A stretch of DNA of 11,158 nucleotides from Actinomycetes bacterium (GCA_021815245.1 JAKAHF010000022.1:1-11158), one strand, 5' to 3'. Shown: positions 1 to 7,253, counted from the first letter of the stretch. Notes: generated by a model from the letters alone, not told the origin. A program made the numbers and translations.

Positions 1-1081
1 CGGTCTCGGCGAGGCGCGGGCGATAGTCGAAATAGCACGGGATCGCGCACGATTCGAACACCCGGGCGAGCAACCGGCTCCACGAGGGAACGCTGCGGAC
101 GACGACCGCGATCTCGTGAGCCCCCACACCCGCGCGAACGAGCTGCGCGATCTGCTCGGCGGCGAGCTCGGCCTCGGCGCGACGGCCCGAGGCCCTCATG
201 AAGCGCACTCCGTCGGAGCCGCCCACTCGAGCCGGTCGCGCCGGTTTCGGCCCGTCACTCCTGAACCATCGCTCGAGATAGGCGATGTCGTGCGACTCGT
301 AGGCCCTCGCGTCGGTGTCGACCGGAACTACCGCGGCGGCCTTGGAGCGCCACCACTCGATCTCGCTCTGAGTGCTGAGACTGACATCGCGAGCGCCATC
401 GAAGGTGAGTGTGACCAGCACATCGACCCGCTTCGCCAACTCTTCGATGAGCCCCCGCTGGCCGGGAGTGAACGAAGTGAACCCGTAGAAGGCGACCGGC
501 CTGTCCCATGTCGCAGATGTCTTTTCGGTCACGGTCGCTTCGCGGACCGCGGCCGGGCGATCGCTCAGACCGAGCCGCTCCAGTGCTTCTTCATACGCTG
601 CAGCCAAGTGTCGAAGATCGTCGGCGAGAGCCGAAGCGTGCGCATCGGCGGCCCCCCATCGCGTCAGCGCCGAGTCGATCTCACGCGGAGCCCGACCGCT
701 CTCGCCGAGTTGCTGCAGCAGAAGCTGCAGTGCAGGCACTGCCCCGGGCAGCCGGGAGGCCTCGCTCAGCGCCGTCGTCGGCGTGTTCGCAAGAACCCGC
801 GAGATGAGCAGCCCTCTCTCTACCTCAGTGGCATACCGCGGCGAACGGCACAGCAACAGCTGCACCAGGCCGTCGAACGTGACCGCGGGCGCCTGCTGCA
901 CGAGCCCACCCGCGCGCGCGACCAGTTCGGCCGTCAGTTCGCGCGCGTCGGGGCCGGTAGGCGTGACCACGACCGGCCGATCAGCCAGACGCTCCTGCCA
1001 CCATGCGATGACCCGGCCCAACTTGCCTGAGTTGGCAGGGCCGAGCAGGAGGGTGAGACCTGTTTTTGTCGACGCACTCAT
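1..1081 (-). CDS. AddB/UvrD-like helicase-nuclease (PD-(D/E)XK family), N-terminal part
   Basis: Reading the minus strand from the ATG at 1081-1079 gives 360 codons with no stop to the window edge, so the gene is cut at its 3' end. The product starts with a short tail and then a P-loop-like GPANSGK at residues 14-20, placed as in AddB and related PD-(D/E)XK recombination helicases. Later segments fit the same family: a YGFTSFTPGQ stretch, FMRASGRRAEAELAAEQI, and an IAVVVRSVPSW stretch that resembles the helicase core of AddB-type proteins. Such proteins process double-strand DNA ends for recombination repair in the cytoplasm. The residue after the P-loop lysine is Leu, not Thr/Ser, so ATP hydrolysis by this site is uncertain. 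The C-terminal nuclease domain would lie outside the window, so the nuclease assignment is family inference. The gene is divergent from a PafBC-like regulator, which supports a DNA-damage role. Confidence 0.75.
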   Translation of the reverse strand, partial: MSASTKTGLTLLLGPANSGKLGRVIAWWQERLADRPVVVTPTGPDARELTAELVARAGGLVQQAPAVTFDGLVQLLLCRSPRYATEVERGLLISRVLANTPTTALSEASRLPGAVPALQLLLQQLGESGRAPREIDSALTRWGAADAHASALADDLRHLAAAYEEALERLGLSDRPAAVREATVTEKTSATWDRPVAFYGFTSFTPGQRGLIEELAKRVDVLVTLTFDGARDVSLSTQSEIEWWRSKAAAVVPVDTDARAYESHDIAYLERWFRSDGPKPARPARVGGSDGVRFMRASGRRAEAELAAEQIAQLVRAGVGAHEIAVVVRSVPSWSRLLARVFESCAIPCYFDYRPRLAET

Positions 1082-1092
1082 CTCTGCAGACC

Positions 1093-1115
1093 ATTGTAGA
1101 GTGCCGTCCGGACAG
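1093..1115 (-). promoter_or_regulatory. Candidate PafBC-type (RecA-NDp-like) promoter of the helicase gene
   Basis: On the minus strand TACAAT (1098-1093) is a good -10 box lying 11 bases before the helicase ATG, implying a very short leader. Exactly eight bases upstream of it is CTGTCCGGA (1115-1107). The published PafBC/RecA-NDp motif is TTGTCRGTG-N8-TANNNT. The match is five of nine in the upstream block (TGTC and one G) and all three fixed bases of TANNNT, with the exact spacing. No canonical -35 is seen, as expected for this promoter class. A score of this size could occur by chance in a gap like this, so the -10 is better supported than the activator site. Confidence 0.4.
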
Positions 1116-1141
1116 GTGCCGGGTTATCGCCTGCCCCACGG

Positions 1142-1159
1142 TGCGCTAGTCTTAGCGCA
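1142..1159 (+). promoter_or_regulatory. Palindrome over the -10 and start codon of the PafBC-like gene
   Basis: TGCGCTA (1142-1148) and TAGCGCA (1153-1159) are perfect inverted arms with a 4-base spacer. The second arm ends on the A of the ATG at 1159. The spacer side contains TAGTCT (1147-1152), a plausible -10 whose transcript would begin at or next to that A, giving a leaderless mRNA. A weak -35 (TTATCG, 1124-1129) lies 17 bases upstream. No Shine-Dalgarno sequence precedes the ATG. A palindrome covering the -10 and start site is the usual place for a repressor operator. Which protein binds is unknown; autoregulation by the adjacent regulator is inference. Confidence 0.45.
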
Positions 1160-3249
1160 TGGGACGTGACGAAGAGAAACTCATACGCCAACTTTCACTC
1201 CTTTCGTTCCTCCTCAGCCGGCGCCATCCCGTCACTGCGCGCGACGTTCAGGAGTCGGTCGAGGGGTACGCGGAGATGTCTGACGACACCTTCGCCCGGC
1301 GCTTCTTCTCCGATCGCGCCGACCTGGCCAGGATCGGCATCGACGTGAGCGTCGTCGGCGGAGGCGACAGCGAGGTGGGCGAGACACAGCTCTACTTCCT
1401 GCCCGAAGAGGAGTTCCGGTTGCCGGAAGTCGCCTTCACCGAGCCCGAGTGTAGGGCCCTCGCGGTGGGATTGGCGGCATTGGAGGGACGTTTCGCGTAC
1501 GCGCGTCCCTTGCGCCTCGCTCTGACGGCCATCCTCGGCGGACACTACGACTGGTCGGCCGATAGGCTGGAGCAACTGCCGGTCGCCCTGGCCCCCGACG
1601 AGGACGCCGAACGCTCGGGCCAGCAGCTCGCGCGACTCGAGGACGCGGCGAGTCGCGGCAAGACGGTCCGGTTCGCCTACCCGGCCGCCGACGGCGCGCC
1701 TATCGAGCGCACTCTCGATCCATACAGCCTGTTTCTCATACAGGGCCACTGGTACGCGACCGGGCACGACCATCTCAGGCAGGCCATACGCACGTTCCGT
1801 GTCGGACGCATCCAAGGACCGGTGCACTTCGTTTCGGAGAAGACGCGAGATTTCTCGATCCCAAACGAATACGACCCCAATCGCTACCGCGCCCGGCCCC
1901 CGTGGCTCATCGGCGCGGTCAAAGGAGTCGCTCTCGTCAGGGCCGGCGACGAGCTGGCCTGGTGGGTCGAGCGTCTCGAGCCCCACGTGCATCGCCTCGA
2001 CGATGAGGGCGAAGGCGCCGTGTTCGAGGTGCCGTATGCCGACGAGTGGGTCCTCGCCTCGTGGATCGTCGGCCTGGGAGCCTCGGCCGAACTGGTCGAG
2101 CCGGCAGTACTCCGCGAACGCATCGCGGCCGCGCTCGGCGACATCGTTCGCTCCCACGAAGGGCCCGGGCGCGAAAGCACCCTGGTGCCTACCGCAAAGA
2201 AGCCTCCTCGCATGCAGAAGCGTGCCTCCAAGAGCGCCCCGGTAGCCCCGGAGCATCTCGCCCGGGCCATCGCCCTGCTTCAGTACCTCGTCGACGAGAA
2301 CAGGCCTGCGCTGGTGACCTGGAAGACACTCAAGGACGACCTCGGCCTCAGCCGCGCGGAGGTCGAGACCGATCTCTCGCTCATCAACCTGGTCAACTTC
2401 GGTGGTGGCACCTACGTGATCATGGCCGAGACGTCCGAGGAAGGTGTGCAGGTGGTGCGCGACGTCATGGCCGATACCTTCGCCCGCGCCGCCCGCCTCT
2501 CCCCCGTCATGGCCCGCGCGCTCCTCCTTGCCCTCGATCTGCTGGGCGATACGTTCGCGGTCGACGGCCTGGAATCTCTGGTCTCGGTGCGAGAGAAGGT
2601 CGCCGCCCTCGTGGGCTCCGACCGATCGGGCGACGTGGTAATCCTGGACGAGATGCTGCCTCCCGCGGCCGAGATCGTGGAGGTGCTGAACCGCGCTATC
2701 CGCGACCGCACCGTGGTCGCGCTCGAGTACCTGACTTCGTCGCGCCAGGAACTCGGCACACGAGAAGTCGAGCCCTATCTGCTCTTCCGGTCTCCGGCCG
2801 GATGGTACCTCGAGGCCTTCTGTCTCAAAGCCATGGAGCAACGCACTTTCAAGCTCGATCGGGTGCGGAGCGTCCGTTCCACGAGCACGACGTTCTCGCC
2901 TCGCGCGGAGGTCGACCTCGCACGACGGCGCTCCGGATCGGCCTTTTCGCCCGATGACGCCGCCGGATGGGCGATCGTGCGCTTCGCGCTGCGTTGGCAG
3001 ACCCCCCTGGCCGAGGACGGCACCGAATGCGTGCGACTCGACGCCGGCTCGTGCGAGGCCCGCATCCCCTATCTCGACGAGTGCTGGATGGCCCAGCACG
3101 TGCTCGCATACCTCGGAGAAGCCGTGCTGGAGCAGCCCGCATCCGCGCGCCACAAGGTCAAAGAGCTCGCCCAGTCGCTTTCGGCTCGATATGCGAGTGG
3201 GTCCGAGCCGATCGCGCGGGCCGCATCCTCACGGGAGGCCGGCACATGA
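1159..3249 (+). CDS. pafBC: Fused PafB-PafC-type WYL-domain transcriptional regulator
   Basis: The 696-residue product is two WYL regulators in tandem. The first half has an N-terminal helix-turn-helix region (about residues 5-65), a WYL domain around 150-225 with a degenerate core GHWYATG at 196-202, and a WCX-like segment to about 330. A charged linker rich in Lys, Arg and Pro follows (about 332-362). The second half repeats the plan: helix-turn-helix about 365-430, WYL domain about 510-585 with GWYLEAF at 548-554, and a C-terminal WCX-like segment. Mycobacterial PafB and PafC are separate proteins of about 320-330 residues forming a heterodimer that activates DNA-damage genes independently of LexA; the length and order here fit a natural fusion. 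The start is chosen for the -10 box seven bases upstream and because residues 4 onward match the helix-turn-helix region. The downstream membrane-protein gene overlaps its stop. Confidence 0.85.
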   Translation: MGRDEEKLIRQLSLLSFLLSRRHPVTARDVQESVEGYAEMSDDTFARRFFSDRADLARIGIDVSVVGGGDSEVGETQLYFLPEEEFRLPEVAFTEPECRALAVGLAALEGRFAYARPLRLALTAILGGHYDWSADRLEQLPVALAPDEDAERSGQQLARLEDAASRGKTVRFAYPAADGAPIERTLDPYSLFLIQGHWYATGHDHLRQAIRTFRVGRIQGPVHFVSEKTRDFSIPNEYDPNRYRARPPWLIGAVKGVALVRAGDELAWWVERLEPHVHRLDDEGEGAVFEVPYADEWVLASWIVGLGASAELVEPAVLRERIAAALGDIVRSHEGPGRESTLVPTAKKPPRMQKRASKSAPVAPEHLARAIALLQYLVDENRPALVTWKTLKDDLGLSRAEVETDLSLINLVNFGGGTYVIMAETSEEGVQVVRDVMADTFARAARLSPVMARALLLALDLLGDTFAVDGLESLVSVREKVAALVGSDRSGDVVILDEMLPPAAEIVEVLNRAIRDRTVVALEYLTSSRQELGTREVEPYLLFRSPAGWYLEAFCLKAMEQRTFKLDRVRSVRSTSTTFSPRAEVDLARRRSGSAFSPDDAAGWAIVRFALRWQTPLAEDGTECVRLDAGSCEARIPYLDECWMAQHVLAYLGEAVLEQPASARHKVKELAQSLSARYASGSEPIARAASSREAGT
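3233..3238 (+). promoter_or_regulatory. Shine-Dalgarno sequence for the holin-like membrane protein
   Basis: GGGAGG lies seven bases before the ATG at 3246, inside the last codons of the WYL regulator. It fixes the start of the downstream gene at 3246 even though the same frame stays open well upstream, and it points to translational coupling through the ATGA overlap. Confidence 0.7.
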
Positions 3250-3746
3250 AGTTCATGCTGCGGTGGGTCGCGAATGCCGTCGCGTTCTACCTTGCCCTGT
3301 ACCTGCTCGACTCGCTCGCGACGCCCCGCTTCTGGGTGCAGGCGGTCTGGGCCGCGGTGGTGCTCGCCGTCATCCTCGCGCTGGTGAACAGTCTGATCCG
3401 TCCGCTCCATCGCCTACGATCGAGGCCGTACCGAGCTCTCACGATGGTCGTGTTCACGCTCGCGATCAACGCCCTCGTTCTGCAGGCCTTCGTCTGGATC
3501 GGCGCCCGCTTGTCGACCACGTCACCGATCTGGGTACTCGTAGCCGCCGTGTTCCTTGCCGTCGTGGGCGGCCTGATCAACTGGTTGATCGGCTTCCGGC
3601 CGAAAGAGAAGCCCGGCGCCGTCTCCCGCGAGAGACGGGCCTCACAGGCCGGGGCCCGCGAAGCTCGGGCAACGCGGACGCGCGACGGCAGGGGGCCGGC
3701 CACGAACCCACGCCGGCAGCCGGGGAGAAGTCGAGAGGAGCGCTAG
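3246..3746 (+). CDS. Phage holin family / YvlD-like four-helix membrane protein
   Basis: The 166-residue protein has four predicted membrane helices (about 8-24, 33-50, 64-86 and 95-115). The loop after helix 2 carries the NSLIRP signature (48-53), and the third helix holds LAINALVL; both are hallmarks of the phage_holin_4_2 (YvlD) family, chromosomal membrane proteins of unclear function despite the holin name. Residues 117-166 form a strongly basic, probably disordered cytoplasmic tail rich in Arg, longer than usual for the family. The ATG overlaps the TGA of the WYL regulator (ATGA) and has a strong Shine-Dalgarno sequence, so the two are almost certainly one transcript. The gene ends 33 bp from the convergent pilT gene. 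I cannot assign a function beyond an integral membrane protein. Confidence 0.75.
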   Translation: MKFMLRWVANAVAFYLALYLLDSLATPRFWVQAVWAAVVLAVILALVNSLIRPLHRLRSRPYRALTMVVFTLAINALVLQAFVWIGARLSTTSPIWVLVAAVFLAVVGGLINWLIGFRPKEKPGAVSRERRASQAGAREARATRTRDGRGPATNPRRQPGRSREER

Positions 3747-3779
3747 AAACGACGGCCGTGGGCCGGATGGTCCGCGAGG

Positions 3780-4868
3780 CTAGTTGCTCACGGGGACGGC
3801 GTGCCCGTGCGCCTGCACCATCAACTTGAAGTCGTGCGGGTTGCTCGCTACGAGCTGGGCCTCGGCCATGCTGATGAGACCCTTCTCGAAGAGGTTGAGC
3901 AGGCTCTGGTCGAACGTCTGCATGCCATAGAAGTCGCCTTCTTGGATGGCGGTCTTCATGTTGTGCGTCTGGGCGGGGTCGAGGATGAGGTCGCGGATGC
4001 GGCCGGTCATGACCATCACTTCGATCGCCGGCACGCGGCCGGTGCCGTCGGCCTTGACGATGAGACGCTGCGAGATGATCCCGCGGAGTGAGCCGGCAAG
4101 CATGATGCGTACCTGCTTCTGCTGGTACAGCGGAAAGAAGTCGATGATGCGGTTGACCGTCTCGGTGGCGTCGATCGTGTGAAGCGTGCTGAGCACGAAG
4201 TGGCCCGTCTGCGCCGCGGTGAGAGCGGTGCGCACCGTCTCTTGGTCGCGCATCTCTCCGATGAAGATGATGTCGGGGTCCTGCCGCAGCACGTACTTCA
4301 AGGCGGTGCCGTAGTTCTCCGTGTCGAGACCCACTTCGCGCTGGTTGACGATGCACCGGTGGTCGCGGTGCAGGATCTCGATGGGGTCCTCGACGGTGAC
4401 GATGTGCTTGCGCAGTTGATGATTGATGTGGTCGATCATCGCGGCGAGGGTGGTGGTCTTGCCTGAGCCTGTCGTTCCGGTCACGAGCACCATGCCCCGC
4501 GGTTCGAGGGCAAGCCTCTGCACGATCGGAGGGAGGTTGAGCTCGCCAAAATCGGGCACTCGGGTGACTACCTGGCGCATGGCGATCGAGATCGTGCCGC
4601 GCTGCCGGTACACGTTCACCCGGTAACGACCGACCTGGGGCGCGCTGTAGGCGAAGTCGATCTCATTGGTCTCGCTGAAACGACGGATCTGCTTCTCGCT
4701 CATGAGCGAGGCCGCATAGTCCTTGGTGTCGTCGGGAGTGCAGGGAGGCTCGTCGAGGCTTTCCAGCTCACCGTCGAGACGGATCATGGGCGGACTGCCG
4801 ACCTTGATGTGCAGGTCGGAGGCGCCGAGCTCCGTCACCTTCCGTAGCAGCTCATCAATGGTTCTCAT
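3780..4868 (-). CDS. pilT: PilT-type type IV pilus retraction ATPase
   Basis: The 362-residue protein is full length for PilT and has its features in order: an N-terminal PAS-like domain starting with IDELLRK and GASDLHIKVG, a Walker A GTTGSGKT at 131-138, an Asp box VTVEDPIE at 157-164, a Walker B region DPDIIFIGEMRD at 197-208 with the catalytic Glu at 205, and a His box around HFVLSTLH at 223-230. PilT forms a hexameric ring at the inner face of the membrane and depolymerises the pilus, driving twitching and DNA uptake. The usual C-terminal AIRNLIRE helix is present in diverged form (RIRDLILD, 290-297). A GGAGG lies 12 bases before the ATG, rather far but usable. No other pilus gene is in the window. 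The gene is downstream of the deacetylase gene on the same strand with a 131-bp gap, so it may have its own promoter. Confidence 0.92.
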   Translation of the reverse strand: MRTIDELLRKVTELGASDLHIKVGSPPMIRLDGELESLDEPPCTPDDTKDYAASLMSEKQIRRFSETNEIDFAYSAPQVGRYRVNVYRQRGTISIAMRQVVTRVPDFGELNLPPIVQRLALEPRGMVLVTGTTGSGKTTTLAAMIDHINHQLRKHIVTVEDPIEILHRDHRCIVNQREVGLDTENYGTALKYVLRQDPDIIFIGEMRDQETVRTALTAAQTGHFVLSTLHTIDATETVNRIIDFFPLYQQKQVRIMLAGSLRGIISQRLIVKADGTGRVPAIEVMVMTGRIRDLILDPAQTHNMKTAIQEGDFYGMQTFDQSLLNLFEKGLISMAEAQLVASNPHDFKLMVQAHGHAVPVSN

Positions 4869-4999
4869 GCAGACTCAGACCCTCCCGGATCTGCCGCTTC
4901 GCTTTCCTTCACATAGAGTGTCGGTGGAATGCGCCGGGAACTTGAGTCCATGGAGACAATCGGCCTGCAAACCCGCGCGAAGAATGCACGCGCGAATGC
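4869..4999. other. 131-bp gap between the deacetylase gene and pilT
   Basis: This non-coding stretch contains no convincing promoter. The best -10-like hexamer on the minus strand (TCTATG, 4917-4912) matches only three of six positions. An imperfect direct repeat of CGCGCGA followed by ATGC lies next to the deacetylase stop (4974-4987 and 4989-4999). It also holds the Shine-Dalgarno sequence of pilT (GGAGG, 4885-4881). Whether pilT is read through from the deacetylase gene cannot be settled from the sequence. Confidence 0.35.
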
Positions 5000-6022
5000 C
5001 TAGAAGGCGGCCCTCCAGTAGGGCTTGATCTCTTCGAGGGCCTCCCGCACGTCGGCCTGCTCGTCTGCCGTGATCTTCGGTTCGAAAGCTGGAGATTCAC
5101 CCGACATGCCCTGGATGGTCGCGACCACCGAGGCTGCCATCATCTCGGGAACGTACCCTCCCTCGAGGAAGAAGATGGGACCAGCGACGCCTTGCTCTCT
5201 GCAGAACGTGGTCAGATATGCCGACATCCAGCGAAACGCCGTCTGCGAGAAGCGAAGACCTCCGAGGGGGTCGCCCTCCTGAGGGTCGTAGCCGGCCGAG
5301 ACCAACACGAGCTGGGGCTTGAAGGCGTGCGCCAGTGGATCGAGCAATGTCTCGAAGGCCAGCTTGACGGCACCGTCGCCATCGCCGTGCTGCAAGGGGA
5401 CGTTGACGGTGAAGCCGGCCGCATCGCCCGTGCCGACCTCGCGAGTATGCCCAGTGCCGGGATAGTGCCCGCCGAGGTGCGTGCTGAAGAACAGCACGTG
5501 GGGATCACCAAGAAAGGCCGCCTGTGTGCCATTGCCGTGGTGCACATCCCAGTCGACGATCAACACGCGCTCGAGGCCAAGTACTTGCACCGCGTGCGCG
5601 GCGGCCACCGCGATGTTGTTGAAGAGACAGAAGCCCATGCCTCGCGCCCGGCAGGCGTGATGTCCCGGTGGGCGGACAAGCAGGAACGCGCTCGGCCCAC
5701 CCGCCACGGCGCGCTCGGTCGCAAGGATCCCGGCCCCCGCCGCCATGAGGGCCGCCTCGTACGAGCGGGGCGATACAGCCGTGTCGAGATCGAGCCATCC
5801 TCCGCCATCGTCGGCCATCTGCCGCACCCGGTCGATGTAGGCGGGGTCGTGCACGCGCTCGATGGCCGAGACCGGCGCAGGCTCCGGAGACGTCCATTCG
5901 AAGTCGAGCCCGCTCTCTTCGAGAACGCGCGTGGCCGTTATGAGCCGTCGCTTGTTCTCTGGGTGCTCACCGGTCTCGTGCTGCAGGAAGATCGGATCGT
6001 AGTAAACCGGGATAGGTGTCAT
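5000..6022 (-). CDS. Histone deacetylase family protein (class II-like, AcuC/acetylpolyamine amidohydrolase relative)
   Basis: The 340-residue protein has all the hallmarks of the zinc-dependent arginase/deacetylase fold: RPPGHHA (117-123) with the catalytic His pair 121/122, GFCLFNN (130-136), DWDVHHGNGTQ (157-167) with zinc ligands Asp159 and His161, SAGYD (242-246) with zinc ligand Asp246, and LEGGY (286-290) with the transition-state Tyr290. Members remove acetyl groups from lysines or polyamines in the cytoplasm; no signal peptide is seen. The N-terminal HETGEHPE stretch is typical of bacterial class II-like enzymes. The start at 6022 has AGGA six bases upstream (6032-6029), overlapping the stop codon of the NlpC/P60 gene, so the two are translationally linked with an 8-bp gap. 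The true substrate cannot be told from sequence. Confidence 0.92.
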   Translation of the reverse strand: MTPIPVYYDPIFLQHETGEHPENKRRLITATRVLEESGLDFEWTSPEPAPVSAIERVHDPAYIDRVRQMADDGGGWLDLDTAVSPRSYEAALMAAGAGILATERAVAGGPSAFLLVRPPGHHACRARGMGFCLFNNIAVAAAHAVQVLGLERVLIVDWDVHHGNGTQAAFLGDPHVLFFSTHLGGHYPGTGHTREVGTGDAAGFTVNVPLQHGDGDGAVKLAFETLLDPLAHAFKPQLVLVSAGYDPQEGDPLGGLRFSQTAFRWMSAYLTTFCREQGVAGPIFFLEGGYVPEMMAASVVATIQGMSGESPAFEPKITADEQADVREALEEIKPYWRAAF

Positions 6023-6030
6023 GGTCGGTC

Positions 6031-7245
6031 CTAGTCGATGATGCGGCAGGCACCATAATAGCTGCTTGCCCAGACATCATCGATGCGCACCCCCTTGCCC
6101 GTGCCGGCCGCGTTGATCATCTTGCCGTCGCCGATGTAGATGCCCACGTGGCTGATCGGATTGTGGAAGAAGACGAGGTCACCCGGCTGAAGGGCATTGC
6201 GGGCCACGGGCCGGCCGTAGCCGTACTGCAGCCTGCTGGAGTGAGGCAAGCTGACCCCCACTTTGCGGTACACGTACATGACGAACCCGGAGCAGTCGAA
6301 ACCCTTTGTGGTCGACCCGCCCCATACGTAGGGAGTGCCCAGGTACTGCATCGCGATCGAGACCACCTCGCTCGACGAAGCCGTTTCAGGCACCGATGCC
6401 TTGGGCTTAGCGACGGTTGTCGTCGTGCTCTTGCTGGTGCTCGTCGAAGTGCTCTGCTTCTGTTCGGCAGCCTGGCGCGCCTTCTCCTCGGCGGCCTTGC
6501 GGGCAGCCTCTGCGGCGGCCTGCTGCTGCGCCAGCTTCTTGGCCTCCTCGGCCTTCTTGCGGGCCTCTTCGGCTCGTTTGCGCGCCTCGGCCGCGAGCCT
6601 CGCCTGCCGCTCGGCCTCTTCTTTCTCGAGCTGCGCGATCTCGACCTCTTTGCCCGCCAGCGCCTTCTCGTTTGCAGCCAGTTGCTGCTCGACCTTCTTC
6701 TTCGCCGTCTCGGCCTGCGCCGCCAGCTTCTTCTCATCTACGAGCTGCGCGGCCAGCTCGGCCTTGCGGGTCTCGACTTCGTCCCTGTAGGCGGAGATGC
6801 CGGCGACCAGCTCCGCATCCTGCTCGCTCAGCCGCTCCATGAGATCGAGTCGGTTGATCAGGTCGGAGAACGACGAGGCGCCCATAAGGATCTCGACAGC
6901 GTCGAGTTCCCCGGCCTTGTAGATCTCGACCAGACGAGCAGTCAGACGCGCCGAGGACTCCTCGAGGTCGGCTTCGGCCTTGTCGAGGGTCTGTTGAGTG
7001 TTCTGTGCAGCTTCTTTGGTCTGGGCGAGCTTGGCCTTCGCGTAGTTGTAGTCCTCGACAGCTGTGCTGACAAGCTCGTCCAGCTCATCTATGCGCTCTC
7101 GTAGGTCCTTGGCCTCATCCTTGGCCTCGGTGATCGCCGCCGGTTCTGCAGACGCAGTAGCGCCAAAGACCAGCGGGGTGCCGAGCAGAACGAGGAAGAG
7201 AAAGAAGATCAGACGCCGCCCGATGCCACCTGACGTACCGGCTAT
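6031..7245 (-). CDS. Secreted coiled-coil NlpC/P60 peptidoglycan endopeptidase (non-canonical start)
   Basis: The frame is open from 7308 down to the TAG at 6031-6033 but has no ATG, GTG or TTG before 6885. Starting at ATA 7245-7243, eight bases after AGGAGG, gives 404 residues. Residues 9-33 form a clear signal peptide (Arg-Arg, a hydrophobic LIFFLFLVLL core, then ATASA with cleavage before Glu34). Residues 35-260 are a long coiled coil rich in Ala, Glu and Lys, 265-285 a Ser/Thr linker, and about 290-404 the NlpC/P60 domain: catalytic Cys318 in FDCSGF, His366 in SHVGIYIG and Asn378 as third residue. The layout matches CwlO, RipA and PcsB-type hydrolases, which cut the peptide stems of peptidoglycan and are restrained by the coiled coil. 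ATC at 7248 is an equally possible start. Starting at the internal ATG 6885 would remove the signal peptide and half the coiled coil. Confidence 0.88.
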   Translation of the reverse strand: MAGTSGGIGRRLIFFLFLVLLGTPLVFGATASAEPAAITEAKDEAKDLRERIDELDELVSTAVEDYNYAKAKLAQTKEAAQNTQQTLDKAEADLEESSARLTARLVEIYKAGELDAVEILMGASSFSDLINRLDLMERLSEQDAELVAGISAYRDEVETRKAELAAQLVDEKKLAAQAETAKKKVEQQLAANEKALAGKEVEIAQLEKEEAERQARLAAEARKRAEEARKKAEEAKKLAQQQAAAEAARKAAEEKARQAAEQKQSTSTSTSKSTTTTVAKPKASVPETASSSEVVSIAMQYLGTPYVWGGSTTKGFDCSGFVMYVYRKVGVSLPHSSRLQYGYGRPVARNALQPGDLVFFHNPISHVGIYIGDGKMINAAGTGKGVRIDDVWASSYYGACRIID

Positions 7246-7253
7246 GATCGGTG

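Noticed and set aside
1195..3153. A 652-codon open frame on the minus strand, antisense to the PafBC-like gene
   Set aside because: It mirrors the reading frame of a clear two-WYL-domain protein, its translation has no recognisable motif, and long antisense frames are common in GC-rich genes.
3619..3638. CCGTCTC/GAGACGG hairpin within the holin-like gene
   Set aside because: A 7-bp GC-rich stem in an Arg-rich coding tail is readily explained by codon composition.
3753..3765. CGGCC-GTG-GGCCG hairpin between the convergent holin-like gene and pilT
   Set aside because: The 5-bp stem is short and has no T tract, so I do not call a terminator.
4919..4926. TGTCGGTG on the plus strand, an exact match to the core of the PafBC motif
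   Set aside because: No TANNNT follows after eight bases, and it points away from pilT into the 3' end of the convergent deacetylase gene; one such 8-mer is expected by chance in a few windows of this size.
6031..6885. Start of the NlpC/P60 gene at the internal ATG 6885
   Set aside because: This would drop a clear signal peptide and about 85 residues of coiled coil that continue in the same frame, and no Shine-Dalgarno precedes it.
5192..7104. Plus-strand open frames of 280 and 362 codons
   Set aside because: They are antisense to the deacetylase and NlpC/P60 genes, whose catalytic motifs are unmistakable; the Leu/Gly-rich translations are shadows.
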